From an uncultured Hungatella sp. (lineage in GTDB: Bacteria; Bacillota; Clostridia; Lachnospirales; Lachnospiraceae): a stretch of 64,000 nt of DNA. The notes under the pieces are model-generated. The model worked only from the letters and a program-made list of their open reading frames with translations, was not told the DNA's origin and ran no database searches. How positions within the stretch are numbered: position 1 is the first letter of the stretch; each line of letters starts with the position of its first letter. The position numbers were made by a program, and so were the translations under genes. The stretch spans positions 8,795-72,794 of the forward strand of contig CAJUPP010000010.1 in the NCBI GenBank assembly GCA_910588325.1, read 5' to 3'. This document shows, one piece after another, positions 35,261 to 43,740 of the stretch.

Positions 35261-37045
35261 TTATTCTCCACGAACCTCAATCCTCAGCTCTTCCAGCTGT
35301 TTCGGATCCACCGGTGTTGGCGCCTCTGTCATCAGGCAGGATGCATCTTTCACCTTCGGGAAGGCAATCACATCACGAATATTATCCGCCCCCACCATAA
35401 GCATGGCCACCCTGTCAAACCCATAAGCCAGCCCTGCGTGAGGAGGAACCCCGTACTTAAATGCCTCCAGCAAAAAGCCAAACTGCTCCTGTGCCTTCTC
35501 CGGCGTAAATCCCAGCACCTCAAACATCTTGGACTGAATATCGCTCTGATGAATACGCACGGAACCGCCTCCCAGTTCCGTTCCATTCAGAACAATATCA
35601 TAGGCCTTGGCGCGAACCGCTCCCGGATCACTGTCAATCAGATGCCAGTCTTCTTCCATCGGCATGGTAAAAGGATGATGCATGGCCACAAACCGCCCCT
35701 GCTCCTCGGAATACTCCAAAAGCGGGAACTCTGTCACCCAAAGGAACTTAAAGTCATCCTTCTTTAACAAATCCGCCTGCCTTGCCAGTTCCAGACGCAG
35801 ATTGCCCAGCACATCCCAGACTACCTTGTTCTTATCCGCTGCAAACAGCAGCAGATCTCCCGGCTTTCCGTCCATGGCCTTCACCAATGCAGCAAGCTGC
35901 TCCTCTGTCATAAACTTGGCAAAAGACGATTTGTAAGTGCCATCCTCCAAAACAGCCAGATACGCAAGGCCCTTAGCCCCGAATCCTTTGGCAAATTCCA
36001 CCAGTGCATCAATCTTTTTCCGGGGCATGTTTCCCTTTCCCTCTGCGTTGATGCCGCGGACAGAACCGCCATTTTCCAGTGCACCTTTAAACACTGCAAA
36101 CTCACAGTCCTTCACCACCTGGGAAACATCCTTTAATTCCATTCCGAAACGGAGATCCGGCTTGTCACTTCCAAAGCGGTTCATTGCTTCTATCCAGGTC
36201 ATCCTCGGAAGAGGAAGCGGAATCTCAATCCCCAGCAATTCCTTAAATAGTTTGTGAATCAGCCTTTCATTGACGTCCAGCACATCCTCCACATCCACAA
36301 AAGAAAGTTCCATGTCAATCTGGGTAAACTCCGGCTGTCTGTCTGCCCGCAGGTCCTCATCTCTGTAACATCTTGCGATCTGGAAATAGCGGTCATACCC
36401 AGAGCACATCAACAGCTGCTTAAACAGCTGAGGAGACTGAGGCAGCGCATAGAAAGTCCCCGGGTGAACACGGCTGGGAACCAGGTAGTCACGGGCACCT
36501 TCCGGAGTACTCTTAATCAAGGTAGGAGTCTCAATCTCCAAAAATCCTTCGTCTGCCAGAAACTGCCTTGTCAAAATAGCTATCTTGCTGCGAAACATCA
36601 GATTCTTTTGAATATCTGGTCTTCTCAAATCCAGGAAACGATATTTTAAGCGCAGCTCTTCCTTGGTTTTGGAATTCTCCTCAATAGGAAACGGCGGTGT
36701 ATCCGATTCGGACAGGATTCTAAGGCTTTCAGCCCGCACCTCAATATCACCGGTGACAAGGTTTTCATTGACGCCTCCCTGACGTTTCTCCACCTTTCCT
36801 GTAACAGCAATCACAAATTCACTTCTCAGCTTCTCAGCTTTTGCAAAGCTTTCCCCGCCACAGTCACTTTCTTCAAAGATAATTTGCAGAATGCCGGAGC
36901 GGTCCCTTAAATCTACAAAAATAATTCCTCCTTTATTTCTGCTTTTCTGTACCCATCCCATGACGGTTATGATCTCACCTACATTCTCGGTTCTCACCTC
37001 CGTACATCGGTGAGAACGTTTTAGTCCCAACATTGACTCTGACAT
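35261..37045 (-). CDS. aspS: Aspartyl-tRNA synthetase
   Basis: 594 residues, class II bacterial type. The N-terminal OB-fold anticodon domain ('VMGWVQKSRNKGGIIFVDLRDRSG') precedes the catalytic core with 'YRDEDLRADRQPEFTQIDME' (motif 2), a GAD insertion domain, and motif 3 ('GLAYGFDRVAMLM'). It charges tRNA-Asp. The ATG at 37045 has GGAGG 8 bases upstream; an ATG five codons earlier does not fit as well. It follows hisS by 55 bases, the usual clostridial pair. I found no T-box leader. Confidence 0.97.
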   Translation of the reverse strand: MSESMLGLKRSHRCTEVRTENVGEIITVMGWVQKSRNKGGIIFVDLRDRSGILQIIFEESDCGGESFAKAEKLRSEFVIAVTGKVEKRQGGVNENLVTGDIEVRAESLRILSESDTPPFPIEENSKTKEELRLKYRFLDLRRPDIQKNLMFRSKIAILTRQFLADEGFLEIETPTLIKSTPEGARDYLVPSRVHPGTFYALPQSPQLFKQLLMCSGYDRYFQIARCYRDEDLRADRQPEFTQIDMELSFVDVEDVLDVNERLIHKLFKELLGIEIPLPLPRMTWIEAMNRFGSDKPDLRFGMELKDVSQVVKDCEFAVFKGALENGGSVRGINAEGKGNMPRKKIDALVEFAKGFGAKGLAYLAVLEDGTYKSSFAKFMTEEQLAALVKAMDGKPGDLLLFAADKNKVVWDVLGNLRLELARQADLLKKDDFKFLWVTEFPLLEYSEEQGRFVAMHHPFTMPMEEDWHLIDSDPGAVRAKAYDIVLNGTELGGGSVRIHQSDIQSKMFEVLGFTPEKAQEQFGFLLEAFKYGVPPHAGLAYGFDRVAMLMVGADNIRDVIAFPKVKDASCLMTEAPTPVDPKQLEELRIEVRGE

Positions 37046-37100
37046 AATTTTCTCCTCCATTTGTTCTGTGCATATACTCCCGAAAACCTGTTACACGATG

Positions 37101-38363
37101 TCACTTCCATTCTTCTTTGTAAAATTCTACAAACTCCCCATATCCTTCTTTCCCCAGCTGTTCCTTCTGGAACTTCTTATTCTTATTCATCTGGGATACC
37201 AAAACCTCTACTCCATTTTTCCGCTCTTCCATAGCCTGCTTCATAATCTGACACAATCTTTCAGAATCCAGACCCTTTTCCAGAAGATATGCCTTTTTGG
37301 GATTCTCACTCTTTACACTGTCTCCCCGATCCAGCAAAATGGTAACAATCCGCTCAAATCCGATGGAAAATCCACAGGCCGGTGTGTCTACGCCTGTAAA
37401 TTTGCCGATCATTTTATCATAACGCCCTCCGCCTGCCACAGAACCGCCAAAGCCCTCCATGGATACTTCAAAAATGGTGCCTGTGTAGTAAGACATTCCG
37501 CGCACCAGAGTAGGATCAAAACTCAGCTGAAATTCTGTCTCTGCCACATTGGCTACGGTTTCCATGATAAATGCCAGGTTGTCCGTCACCTCTTTCGCAA
37601 GAACCTTCTCCAGCTTGTCCCCTAATTCCCTGACACCTGCTGCATCCTTTTTCACACTGGACATCAGTTCCAGATACTGGTCCACCCCTTTTTCATCATA
37701 TCCATTCTCCAGAAGCTCTGCCTTTACTCCTTCGCTTCCAATCTTATCCATCTTATCCAGGGTAATGAATACCTGGTCTAAAGATTCCTCAGGAAAACCG
37801 CAGTACAATGCCATTCCTCTCAAAATTCCTCTGTCATTGATCCTCACGGTAAATGCATTGTCAGGGCATATTTTTCCAAGAGCCGTGGTAGTAGCCAGAA
37901 TCAACTCAATTTCCGCCATACAGCTGGAATCCCCTAAAATGTCAATATCACACTGAGTAAACTGGCGGAAACGTCCCTTTTGGGGACGATCCGCACGCCA
38001 CACACTGCCCATCTGCAAAGCCTTAAAAGGGCTGGGAAGCTGGGCCGAATTGCCGGAATAATACCGGGCCAGAGGAACCGTCAGGTCATAGCGCAGACCG
38101 CTGTCCACCAAATCATTTTCCTCATTAGCCGTCTCCAGATTCAGCTTTTCTCCCCGTTTTAGAATCTTAAAAATCAGTTTCTCATTATCTCCCCCTTGCT
38201 TGCTGGTCAGATTTTCAATATGTTCCACACAAGGGGTCTCTATCTGGGAAAAACCAAAACCATTGTACGTCTCTTTAATCTGATTCATCACAAAATTACG
38301 AATCTGCATCTCCCCGGGCAAGATATCTCTCATTCCGGTTACTGGTTTTTTCTTTAATGCCAT
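37101..38363 (-). CDS. hisS: Histidyl-tRNA synthetase
   Basis: 420 residues, class II. Motifs visible are 'RYDLTVPLARYYSGN', 'FRQFTQCDIDILG', the histidine-specific 'LVRGMSYYTGTIFEV', and 'GGGRYDKMIGKF'. A C-terminal anticodon-binding domain follows. It charges tRNA-His. The gene begins only 34 bases after the stop of a GH28 pectinase gene, with no T-box or clear promoter between, so its transcription may depend on the pectinase unit or on a promoter inside that gene. aspS follows. Confidence 0.96.
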   Translation of the reverse strand: MALKKKPVTGMRDILPGEMQIRNFVMNQIKETYNGFGFSQIETPCVEHIENLTSKQGGDNEKLIFKILKRGEKLNLETANEENDLVDSGLRYDLTVPLARYYSGNSAQLPSPFKALQMGSVWRADRPQKGRFRQFTQCDIDILGDSSCMAEIELILATTTALGKICPDNAFTVRINDRGILRGMALYCGFPEESLDQVFITLDKMDKIGSEGVKAELLENGYDEKGVDQYLELMSSVKKDAAGVRELGDKLEKVLAKEVTDNLAFIMETVANVAETEFQLSFDPTLVRGMSYYTGTIFEVSMEGFGGSVAGGGRYDKMIGKFTGVDTPACGFSIGFERIVTILLDRGDSVKSENPKKAYLLEKGLDSERLCQIMKQAMEERKNGVEVLVSQMNKNKKFQKEQLGKEGYGEFVEFYKEEWK

Positions 38364-38397
38364 ATCTTACGTCTCCATTTCATTTTTTACGATTATA

Positions 38398-39951
38398 CTA
38401 GCTTTCTATCAAATCCTCAATATGTTCCGTAATTATTTTTTCGCCTTCCTGTCCCTCGATGGTCACATGATCCAGTATCAGCGTTTTAACATTGCCCGCA
38501 AAAATCCCCATACGGCTCACACATTGTACACCGTCCAGCATGGCCGGCTCTCCTGACATAGCATGTTCTGCATAGGAAATCTGCACATTCTTCATCTCCA
38601 CACACTCTATCTTTCGCTCTGGAAGACCATACAGATAAGCCGCTGCCACATGACAGTTCTCCGCCTGAATGTCGGAAAATATCAAGGTTTTAATAGAAGG
38701 AGTTCTGTCATCTACCAAAAGTGCTTCCTTCGATGCCACATATTCCGTGTGCCCGTCCGGGTCGCAATAGTAAAAGCTGTTAATCACAAAAGGAGTCATC
38801 ACATGGTTCATGCGGATCCGCTCAAACAGTATCCCGTCTATCACTCCGTCTTTCCCACGTCCCCGCCGGGTTTTAATCCGCAGCCCTCTGTCCGTATAGA
38901 GAAATTTACAATCCTTTACAATCAGATTGCACACCCCTCCTGCCATCTCGCTTCCGATGGTGATGGAACCATGACCGTCTCTCATACAACACTGGCGGAT
39001 CACAATATCTTTGGACGGCGTTTTATATTTGGAACCCATATAGATCTTTCCTGATTTCACGGCAATGCAGTCATCTCCCACGGAAAAATACACTCCCGCA
39101 ATCTCCACGTCCTGGCAGGATTCCGGATCCAGCCCGTCCGTGTTGGGAGAATCCTTGGGATTCAATACTTTCAAATCAATGAATTTCAGGTGATCTGAGA
39201 AATAAGGGTGAATATTCCAGCTGGGGCTGTTCTGTACCTGAATTCCTTGAACCGCCACATTCTGACAGCGATTTAGGAAAATCATCCTGGGCCGGTATGC
39301 CCCTCTCTTCTCCTTCGGTCGGTACCACCAGTTATCCGAGCCGGCGTTTCCATCCAGTACCCCCTGCCCGTATATCTCCACGTTCTCCACACCAATACCT
39401 GTAATGATGGAGCTGAAACAATCATCCGGATTCCCTTCCCATGTTCCCAGATTATATTCATCCTTCCCATCATTACTTTGTATCATACCTCTTAAAATCG
39501 GAAACCTGCTTCTGTCTGTTTCAGCCGACAGCACTGCCCCTTTGGACAGTTCCAGACGAAGGCCGCTTTTTAAAAACAGACTGGTAATTTTATAGGTTCC
39601 CTCAGGAATCAGCACACGGCTTTCTTTGGGGCAGCTTAAGATCGCTGCCTGAATAAAGGACGTATCATCCTGAATTCCATCGCCTCTGGCCCCGAAATCT
39701 TTGACATTCAGGGTTAGAAATTCATTTGAAGTGTGAAGTTTTATCTCGGCCTTATAAGATTCCCCTTCCGCCCCAATCACATAATCCGTGTCCGGTTCCA
39801 ATTCATAAACGCTGAAAATCACATTCTTAGCGGTTCCATAGAACCTTCCGTTAACAAATATTTTTTTCTCATGCTCTGATTCATAGATGCTTCCATCATC
39901 AAGCTCCAATGCCACACAGCGGGCAGTCTTAAAAATCGCCTTCATCTCCAT
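38398..39951 (-). CDS. Polygalacturonase-like glycoside hydrolase family 28
   Basis: 517 residues from the ATG at 39951 (GGAG 9 bases upstream; several in-frame starts nearby). No signal peptide, so probably cytoplasmic and acting on imported pectin oligosaccharides. An N-terminal beta-sandwich of about 80 residues precedes the right-handed beta-helix. All four GH28 motifs are present: 'SPNTDG' (about 268-273), 'GDDC' (293-294), 'GHG' (327) and 'RIK' (358-360). It hydrolyses galacturonic acid or rhamnogalacturonan linkages; the exact substrate is unknown. It is divergent from a GH105 gene. Confidence 0.92.
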   Translation of the reverse strand: MEMKAIFKTARCVALELDDGSIYESEHEKKIFVNGRFYGTAKNVIFSVYELEPDTDYVIGAEGESYKAEIKLHTSNEFLTLNVKDFGARGDGIQDDTSFIQAAILSCPKESRVLIPEGTYKITSLFLKSGLRLELSKGAVLSAETDRSRFPILRGMIQSNDGKDEYNLGTWEGNPDDCFSSIITGIGVENVEIYGQGVLDGNAGSDNWWYRPKEKRGAYRPRMIFLNRCQNVAVQGIQVQNSPSWNIHPYFSDHLKFIDLKVLNPKDSPNTDGLDPESCQDVEIAGVYFSVGDDCIAVKSGKIYMGSKYKTPSKDIVIRQCCMRDGHGSITIGSEMAGGVCNLIVKDCKFLYTDRGLRIKTRRGRGKDGVIDGILFERIRMNHVMTPFVINSFYYCDPDGHTEYVASKEALLVDDRTPSIKTLIFSDIQAENCHVAAAYLYGLPERKIECVEMKNVQISYAEHAMSGEPAMLDGVQCVSRMGIFAGNVKTLILDHVTIEGQEGEKIITEHIEDLIES

Positions 39952-39996
39952 ATGCATGTTCTCCACGTTTTCACGATATATCGGTTATTTCCACCC

Positions 39997-40025
39997 ATTG
40001 TACCATCAACCTTTCTATCCTTCAA
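39997..40025 (-). promoter_or_regulatory. Promoter of the GH28 gene
   Basis: Minus strand TTGAAG (40020-40025), 17 bases, TACAAT (39997-40002). The divergent GH105 promoter must lie within the next 100 bases but is not clear; TACAAT near 40078 is a weak candidate. Confidence 0.6.
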
Positions 40026-40148
40026 CCACCAAGTTACCATTTGTCTTCCACACGGTTCCAATTCCTCAGACTTTATGCTACAATGTGTATAAAAGCAATG
40101 AACAGCGCTAACTCCAAAATTCTCAAAGAAAAGGTAGGTATACACATT

Positions 40149-41282
40149 ATGGAAATACTGGACCGCTATATTGACCAGCTTCTGGAAAAAAGCAGCCCTC
40201 AGGCTCCTGTCTGGAACATTGAAAAGATAAAACAGGGGGAAAAACCTTCATGGAACTATATTGACGGTTGTATGATTAAAGCTGTCCTGGAATTATATCA
40301 CATCAAAAAAGACCCCCGCTATCTGGAATTTGCCGATCATTTTATCGATTATTTTGTAAAGAAAGACGGCTCCATCACTTCCTATGATCCTCTGGAATAC
40401 AATCTGGACAATGTAAATGCCGGCAAAACTTTGTTTGAACTGTATCCTCTGACCGGTCGTGAAAAATACCGCAAAGCTATGGATACCATATATGGGCAGC
40501 TAAAAGGCCAGCCCCGCACCTCTGCCGGAAACTTCTGGCACAAGCTGATTTATCCCCATCAAATATGGCTGGACGGTTTGTATATGGCCCAGCCTTTCTA
40601 CATGCAGTATGAACTTACATATAACCAGGGAAAAAACTGCAGCGACAGCTACCAGCAGTTCCTCAATGTATATAAACTTATGAGAGATACCAGAAACGGT
40701 CTTTACTATCATGCCTACGACGATTCCAGAGAATCCTTCTGGTGTGACAAAGTGACAGGCTTGTCCGCCAATTTCTGGCTGAGGGCTTTAGGCTGGTATG
40801 CCATGGCTTTGATTGATACCGTAGAGATTATGCCGGATACCATGGCTGAGGAAAAAGCGGAACTTTCCAGAATTTATCATGAACTCATTGATTCTATGCT
40901 TCCTTATCAGGATAAAGAGACTGGTATGTGGTATCAGGTAGTAAACCGGGGCGGTATCTCCCCCAATTATCTGGAAACCTCTGGTTCCGCCATCTACGCT
41001 TATGCTATCATGAAGAGCGTCCGGTTGGGGCTTCTGGATTCTTCCTATTTTATATATGGAAAGAACGCCTTTGACGGGGTATGTAAAAAGTATCTGTCGG
41101 AAAAGGAAGGGCAGCTTCAGCTGGGAGGCATCTGCCTGGTGGCAGGTCTTGGAAATAAGGAGATGAGAGAAGGCACCTTTGATTACTATATGAGAGAACC
41201 GGTTGTACAGAATGATGCGAAAGGTGTGGCACCGCTGATTTTGGCTTATGTAGAAACCTTGTTTGCCCAAAAGAATCAATAA
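40149..41282 (+). CDS. Unsaturated rhamnogalacturonyl hydrolase, family GH105
   Basis: 377 residues, the usual GH105 (YteR/YesR) length, with no signal peptide. The (alpha/alpha)6-barrel signature 'PHQIWLDGLYMAQPF' carries the likely catalytic aspartate D142. Other conserved segments are 'FWLRALGWYAMAL' and 'NYLETSGSAIYAYA'. It removes the unsaturated uronic residue left by lyases on rhamnogalacturonan fragments. The ATG at 40149 is preceded by AGGTAGG; the frame is open 36 codons upstream without a better site. It is back to back with GH28, making a small pectin-catabolism pair. Confidence 0.92.
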   Translation: MEILDRYIDQLLEKSSPQAPVWNIEKIKQGEKPSWNYIDGCMIKAVLELYHIKKDPRYLEFADHFIDYFVKKDGSITSYDPLEYNLDNVNAGKTLFELYPLTGREKYRKAMDTIYGQLKGQPRTSAGNFWHKLIYPHQIWLDGLYMAQPFYMQYELTYNQGKNCSDSYQQFLNVYKLMRDTRNGLYYHAYDDSRESFWCDKVTGLSANFWLRALGWYAMALIDTVEIMPDTMAEEKAELSRIYHELIDSMLPYQDKETGMWYQVVNRGGISPNYLETSGSAIYAYAIMKSVRLGLLDSSYFIYGKNAFDGVCKKYLSEKEGQLQLGGICLVAGLGNKEMREGTFDYYMREPVVQNDAKGVAPLILAYVETLFAQKNQ

Positions 41283-41314
41283 AAACCGTCTCAAAACAAA
41301 CGGTCTGCAATTAA

Positions 41315-41331
41315 GGGGGCTGACTGCCCCC
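41315..41331. terminator. Bidirectional hairpin between convergent GH105 and hemZ
   Basis: GGGGGC-TGACT-GCCCCC, a perfect 6-pair GC stem, touches the hemZ stop codon. A second small hairpin (ACCGT/ACGGT) lies just before it. T-runs are weak on both sides. Confidence 0.55.
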
Positions 41332-42932
41332 TATATTGTTCCAAAAAGCTGTTTCTTTCTCTCAAGCATCTCTTCCACCCGCTCAATATACTGCTCCACA
41401 TTCTTCACATTCTCTACCCGTTCAATCCGGTTTTCCCCCGGAATCACCCGTTTGGTAGTGGTGCCTGCGCCGCAGCCGATGATGGTCTGCTGTTCCTCCA
41501 TAATCAAAATATTGTAGATGCATTCTTTCCCCGGCCGTGCATACCCTACATTCTCAAAATTTCCGGCCATATTTTTCTGCCGGTAAAGATAGTATGGATT
41601 CATCCCCATAGTTCTGGCATACGAAGCCGTCAGGTCAATCATCTCCTGAGTATTGGTGATTTTTAAATCCTTATATGCCTCTTTCATGATATTGAGTCTG
41701 GCCGCTCTCTTTATGGCAAGGGAATGGACTGTCAGACTGTCCGGCCCCAGGGCCTGCACCGCCTCCATGGTTAAACGTACATCTTCCATCTCTTCCTGAG
41801 GAAGCCCGATAATCAGATCCATATTGATATTGTCAAAGCCCTCCTCCCGAGCCATCATAAATTTTTCTTTCACATCCTCCACCGTATGGCGGCGTCCAAT
41901 CAGATCCAGAGTCTCCTGCTTCATAGTCTGAGGATTGATAGAGATCCGGGTAACCCCGTAGTGCTTCAGCACCTTCAGCTTTTCTCTTGTAATACTGTCA
42001 GGCCTTCCTGCCTCCACTGTAAACTCGGAAACTCCAGAGAAATCAAAGGTTCCCTTAACCTTCTCCAGCAGACGCTCCAGCCCTTCCTGAGAAAGAGAAG
42101 TAGGCGTACCGCCTCCAATATATACCGTATCCATAGGGCATCCCTGTCTTTCCATGGCCACATAATCCAGTTCCCGAAACAGGGCATCCAGATACAGATC
42201 CGTCCGTTCTTTCCATTGGTCAATGGGATAAGAGGTAAAAGAGCAGTAAAGGCAGGTGGTAGGGCAAAATGGAATCCCTATATACAGACTATAGCCTCTC
42301 TGATAATCAATCTTCTCCAAAAGACTTTTCTCTCTTTTTGCAATGTCAATGCTTAAAGCAATCTTTTCATCACTGGCATAATAGCTATTCTTCATAAAGC
42401 GGGCAATCTCATCGTCGGTCATTCCCTGGTACAGTCTGGTCAGCGCAATCTTCGTAGGCCTTATGCCGGTCAGACTCCCCCACGGAAGCATCTTCCCGGT
42501 CCGCTCCAGCAAAAGGGCATAAAGCCTTCTTTTAATCTTATTCTTGGCATCCGTTCTTTCGTCATACTCCACCATCAAAGGCTCCTCCAGGTGTTTCATC
42601 TCCTCCTTAAGCGCCTTTGGCAGGCTGCCAAAAACATGAAACTCACAACTTCCGCAGGAAATAATCCGAAGAGAAAAGGATTTCCGATCCTCCCTTACCA
42701 TACCTTCCAACACAAAGATTGCCCCATCTTCCTCTTTGCGCCCAGCCTGACCTGGCAGCCGGCTGCATTTTTCTTGAGGCACAAGCTGCGCCTCAAACGC
42801 CTCAGCTTTGTCCTGACCGGCTCCTTTCTCTTCTGCCATCTCATACTCAAACATCTCCCCAGGATAAAATGCCATCAATAATTCTCTGATATCCTGCTCA
42901 TAAGACATATCATTCAGTCGTATCTTAATCAT
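41331..42932 (-). CDS. hemZ: Oxygen-independent coproporphyrinogen III oxidase-like radical SAM protein HemZ
   Basis: 533 residues. After about 210 N-terminal residues typical of HemZ comes the radical SAM core with cysteines C223, C227 and C230 in 'PFCPTTCLYC', then 'YIGGGTPTSL' and 'ISINPQTM' segments and a C-terminal HemN-type domain. The family is linked to anaerobic coproporphyrinogen oxidation; many clostridial members sit in genomes without a full haem pathway, so the substrate is not certain. Clostridial hemZ commonly lies between an MBL hydrolase gene and hisS. Here GH105/GH28 separate it from hisS. Confidence 0.88.
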   Translation of the reverse strand: MIKIRLNDMSYEQDIRELLMAFYPGEMFEYEMAEEKGAGQDKAEAFEAQLVPQEKCSRLPGQAGRKEEDGAIFVLEGMVREDRKSFSLRIISCGSCEFHVFGSLPKALKEEMKHLEEPLMVEYDERTDAKNKIKRRLYALLLERTGKMLPWGSLTGIRPTKIALTRLYQGMTDDEIARFMKNSYYASDEKIALSIDIAKREKSLLEKIDYQRGYSLYIGIPFCPTTCLYCSFTSYPIDQWKERTDLYLDALFRELDYVAMERQGCPMDTVYIGGGTPTSLSQEGLERLLEKVKGTFDFSGVSEFTVEAGRPDSITREKLKVLKHYGVTRISINPQTMKQETLDLIGRRHTVEDVKEKFMMAREEGFDNINMDLIIGLPQEEMEDVRLTMEAVQALGPDSLTVHSLAIKRAARLNIMKEAYKDLKITNTQEMIDLTASYARTMGMNPYYLYRQKNMAGNFENVGYARPGKECIYNILIMEEQQTIIGCGAGTTTKRVIPGENRIERVENVKNVEQYIERVEEMLERKKQLFGTI

Positions 42933-43000
42933 ACGTTCTTCCCCCCAGCCATTCTCTCAAGTTTCAGCCAACTTTCTTGCCCATATCGCCTGATCACACC

Positions 43001-43663
43001 CTATCTTACCGAATGCGCCAGCGGGTTCCTTTTCTTCTCATATCCAATGGACGTTCCTTCTCCATGTCCGGGGTATACCTTCATGTCTTCTGAAAGGGAA
43101 GACAAAAGACCGGTTACCGATTCCACCAGTTCCACCGGGTTTCCCGTAGGCAGATCCGTCCTGCCCACAGATTGACAGAACAAGGTATCTCCGCTGAAAA
43201 GCACCTTCTCTTCCCGGACAAGATAGCATACACTGCCTTTCGTATGTCCCGGTGTAAACAGAACCGTCCATTTGGTCCCCAGAAGTTGCAGAATTTCCCC
43301 ATTTTTCAGCCAATGATCCGCTTCCAGAGACATGTGCTCCCCGCCGGTTGGACTCAGATTCAGATCCGGTTCTTCCAAAAGCGGCATCTCCCATTCTCCT
43401 GCATAGACAGGAACCCCTAAAGAACGTCTCACATCCTCCACTGCCAATATATGGTCAAAATGTCCGTGAGTCAGCAAAATTGTTTCCGGCTTCACCCCCA
43501 ACTCCCGGCATCTGTTCAAAATATACGGTGCGTTATCTCCCGGATCAATTACCACACCCGGAAAATATTCTCCTTCCTTTCTCTCTCCGTTTTTTCTGTA
43601 AACAATATAACAATTGGTACCGATCATTCCTACCACACAAGGTTCAATCACAAAGCTGTTCAC
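43001..43663 (-). CDS. MBL-fold hydrolase (hydroxyacylglutathione hydrolase-like)
   Basis: 220 residues. The metallo-beta-lactamase metal motif 'THGHFDH' is complete, followed by 'FTPGHTKGSVCYL' and 'FSGDTLFCQSVGRTDLP', giving the two-metal site. Short members like this hydrolyse thioesters or related metabolites; glyoxalase II activity is possible but unproven. The start codon is GTG with AAAGGTG 5 bases before it. It lies between relA and hemZ, a common clostridial order, 58 bases after the relA stop and with a hairpin in the gap. Confidence 0.87.
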   Translation of the reverse strand: MNSFVIEPCVVGMIGTNCYIVYRKNGERKEGEYFPGVVIDPGDNAPYILNRCRELGVKPETILLTHGHFDHILAVEDVRRSLGVPVYAGEWEMPLLEEPDLNLSPTGGEHMSLEADHWLKNGEILQLLGTKWTVLFTPGHTKGSVCYLVREEKVLFSGDTLFCQSVGRTDLPTGNPVELVESVTGLLSSLSEDMKVYPGHGEGTSIGYEKKRNPLAHSVR

Positions 43664-43707
43664 TTTTTCACCTTTCCTTTCTATTTTCCGGTAAGCAGTA
43701 ACATAAA

Positions 43708-43740
43708 AGAGAGAATGCAGATTACCCTGCTGTTCTCTCT
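43708..43740 (-). terminator. Hairpin overlapping the relA stop region
   Basis: On the minus strand AGAGAGAA (within the last relA codons) pairs with TTCTCTCT, with inner CAG/CTG, followed by TTTTATG. It may attenuate transcription into the MBL gene. Confidence 0.6.

Noticed and set aside
37046..38397. T-box leader for hisS or aspS
   Set aside because: The gaps of 55 and 34 bases are too short, and no T-box sequence is visible.
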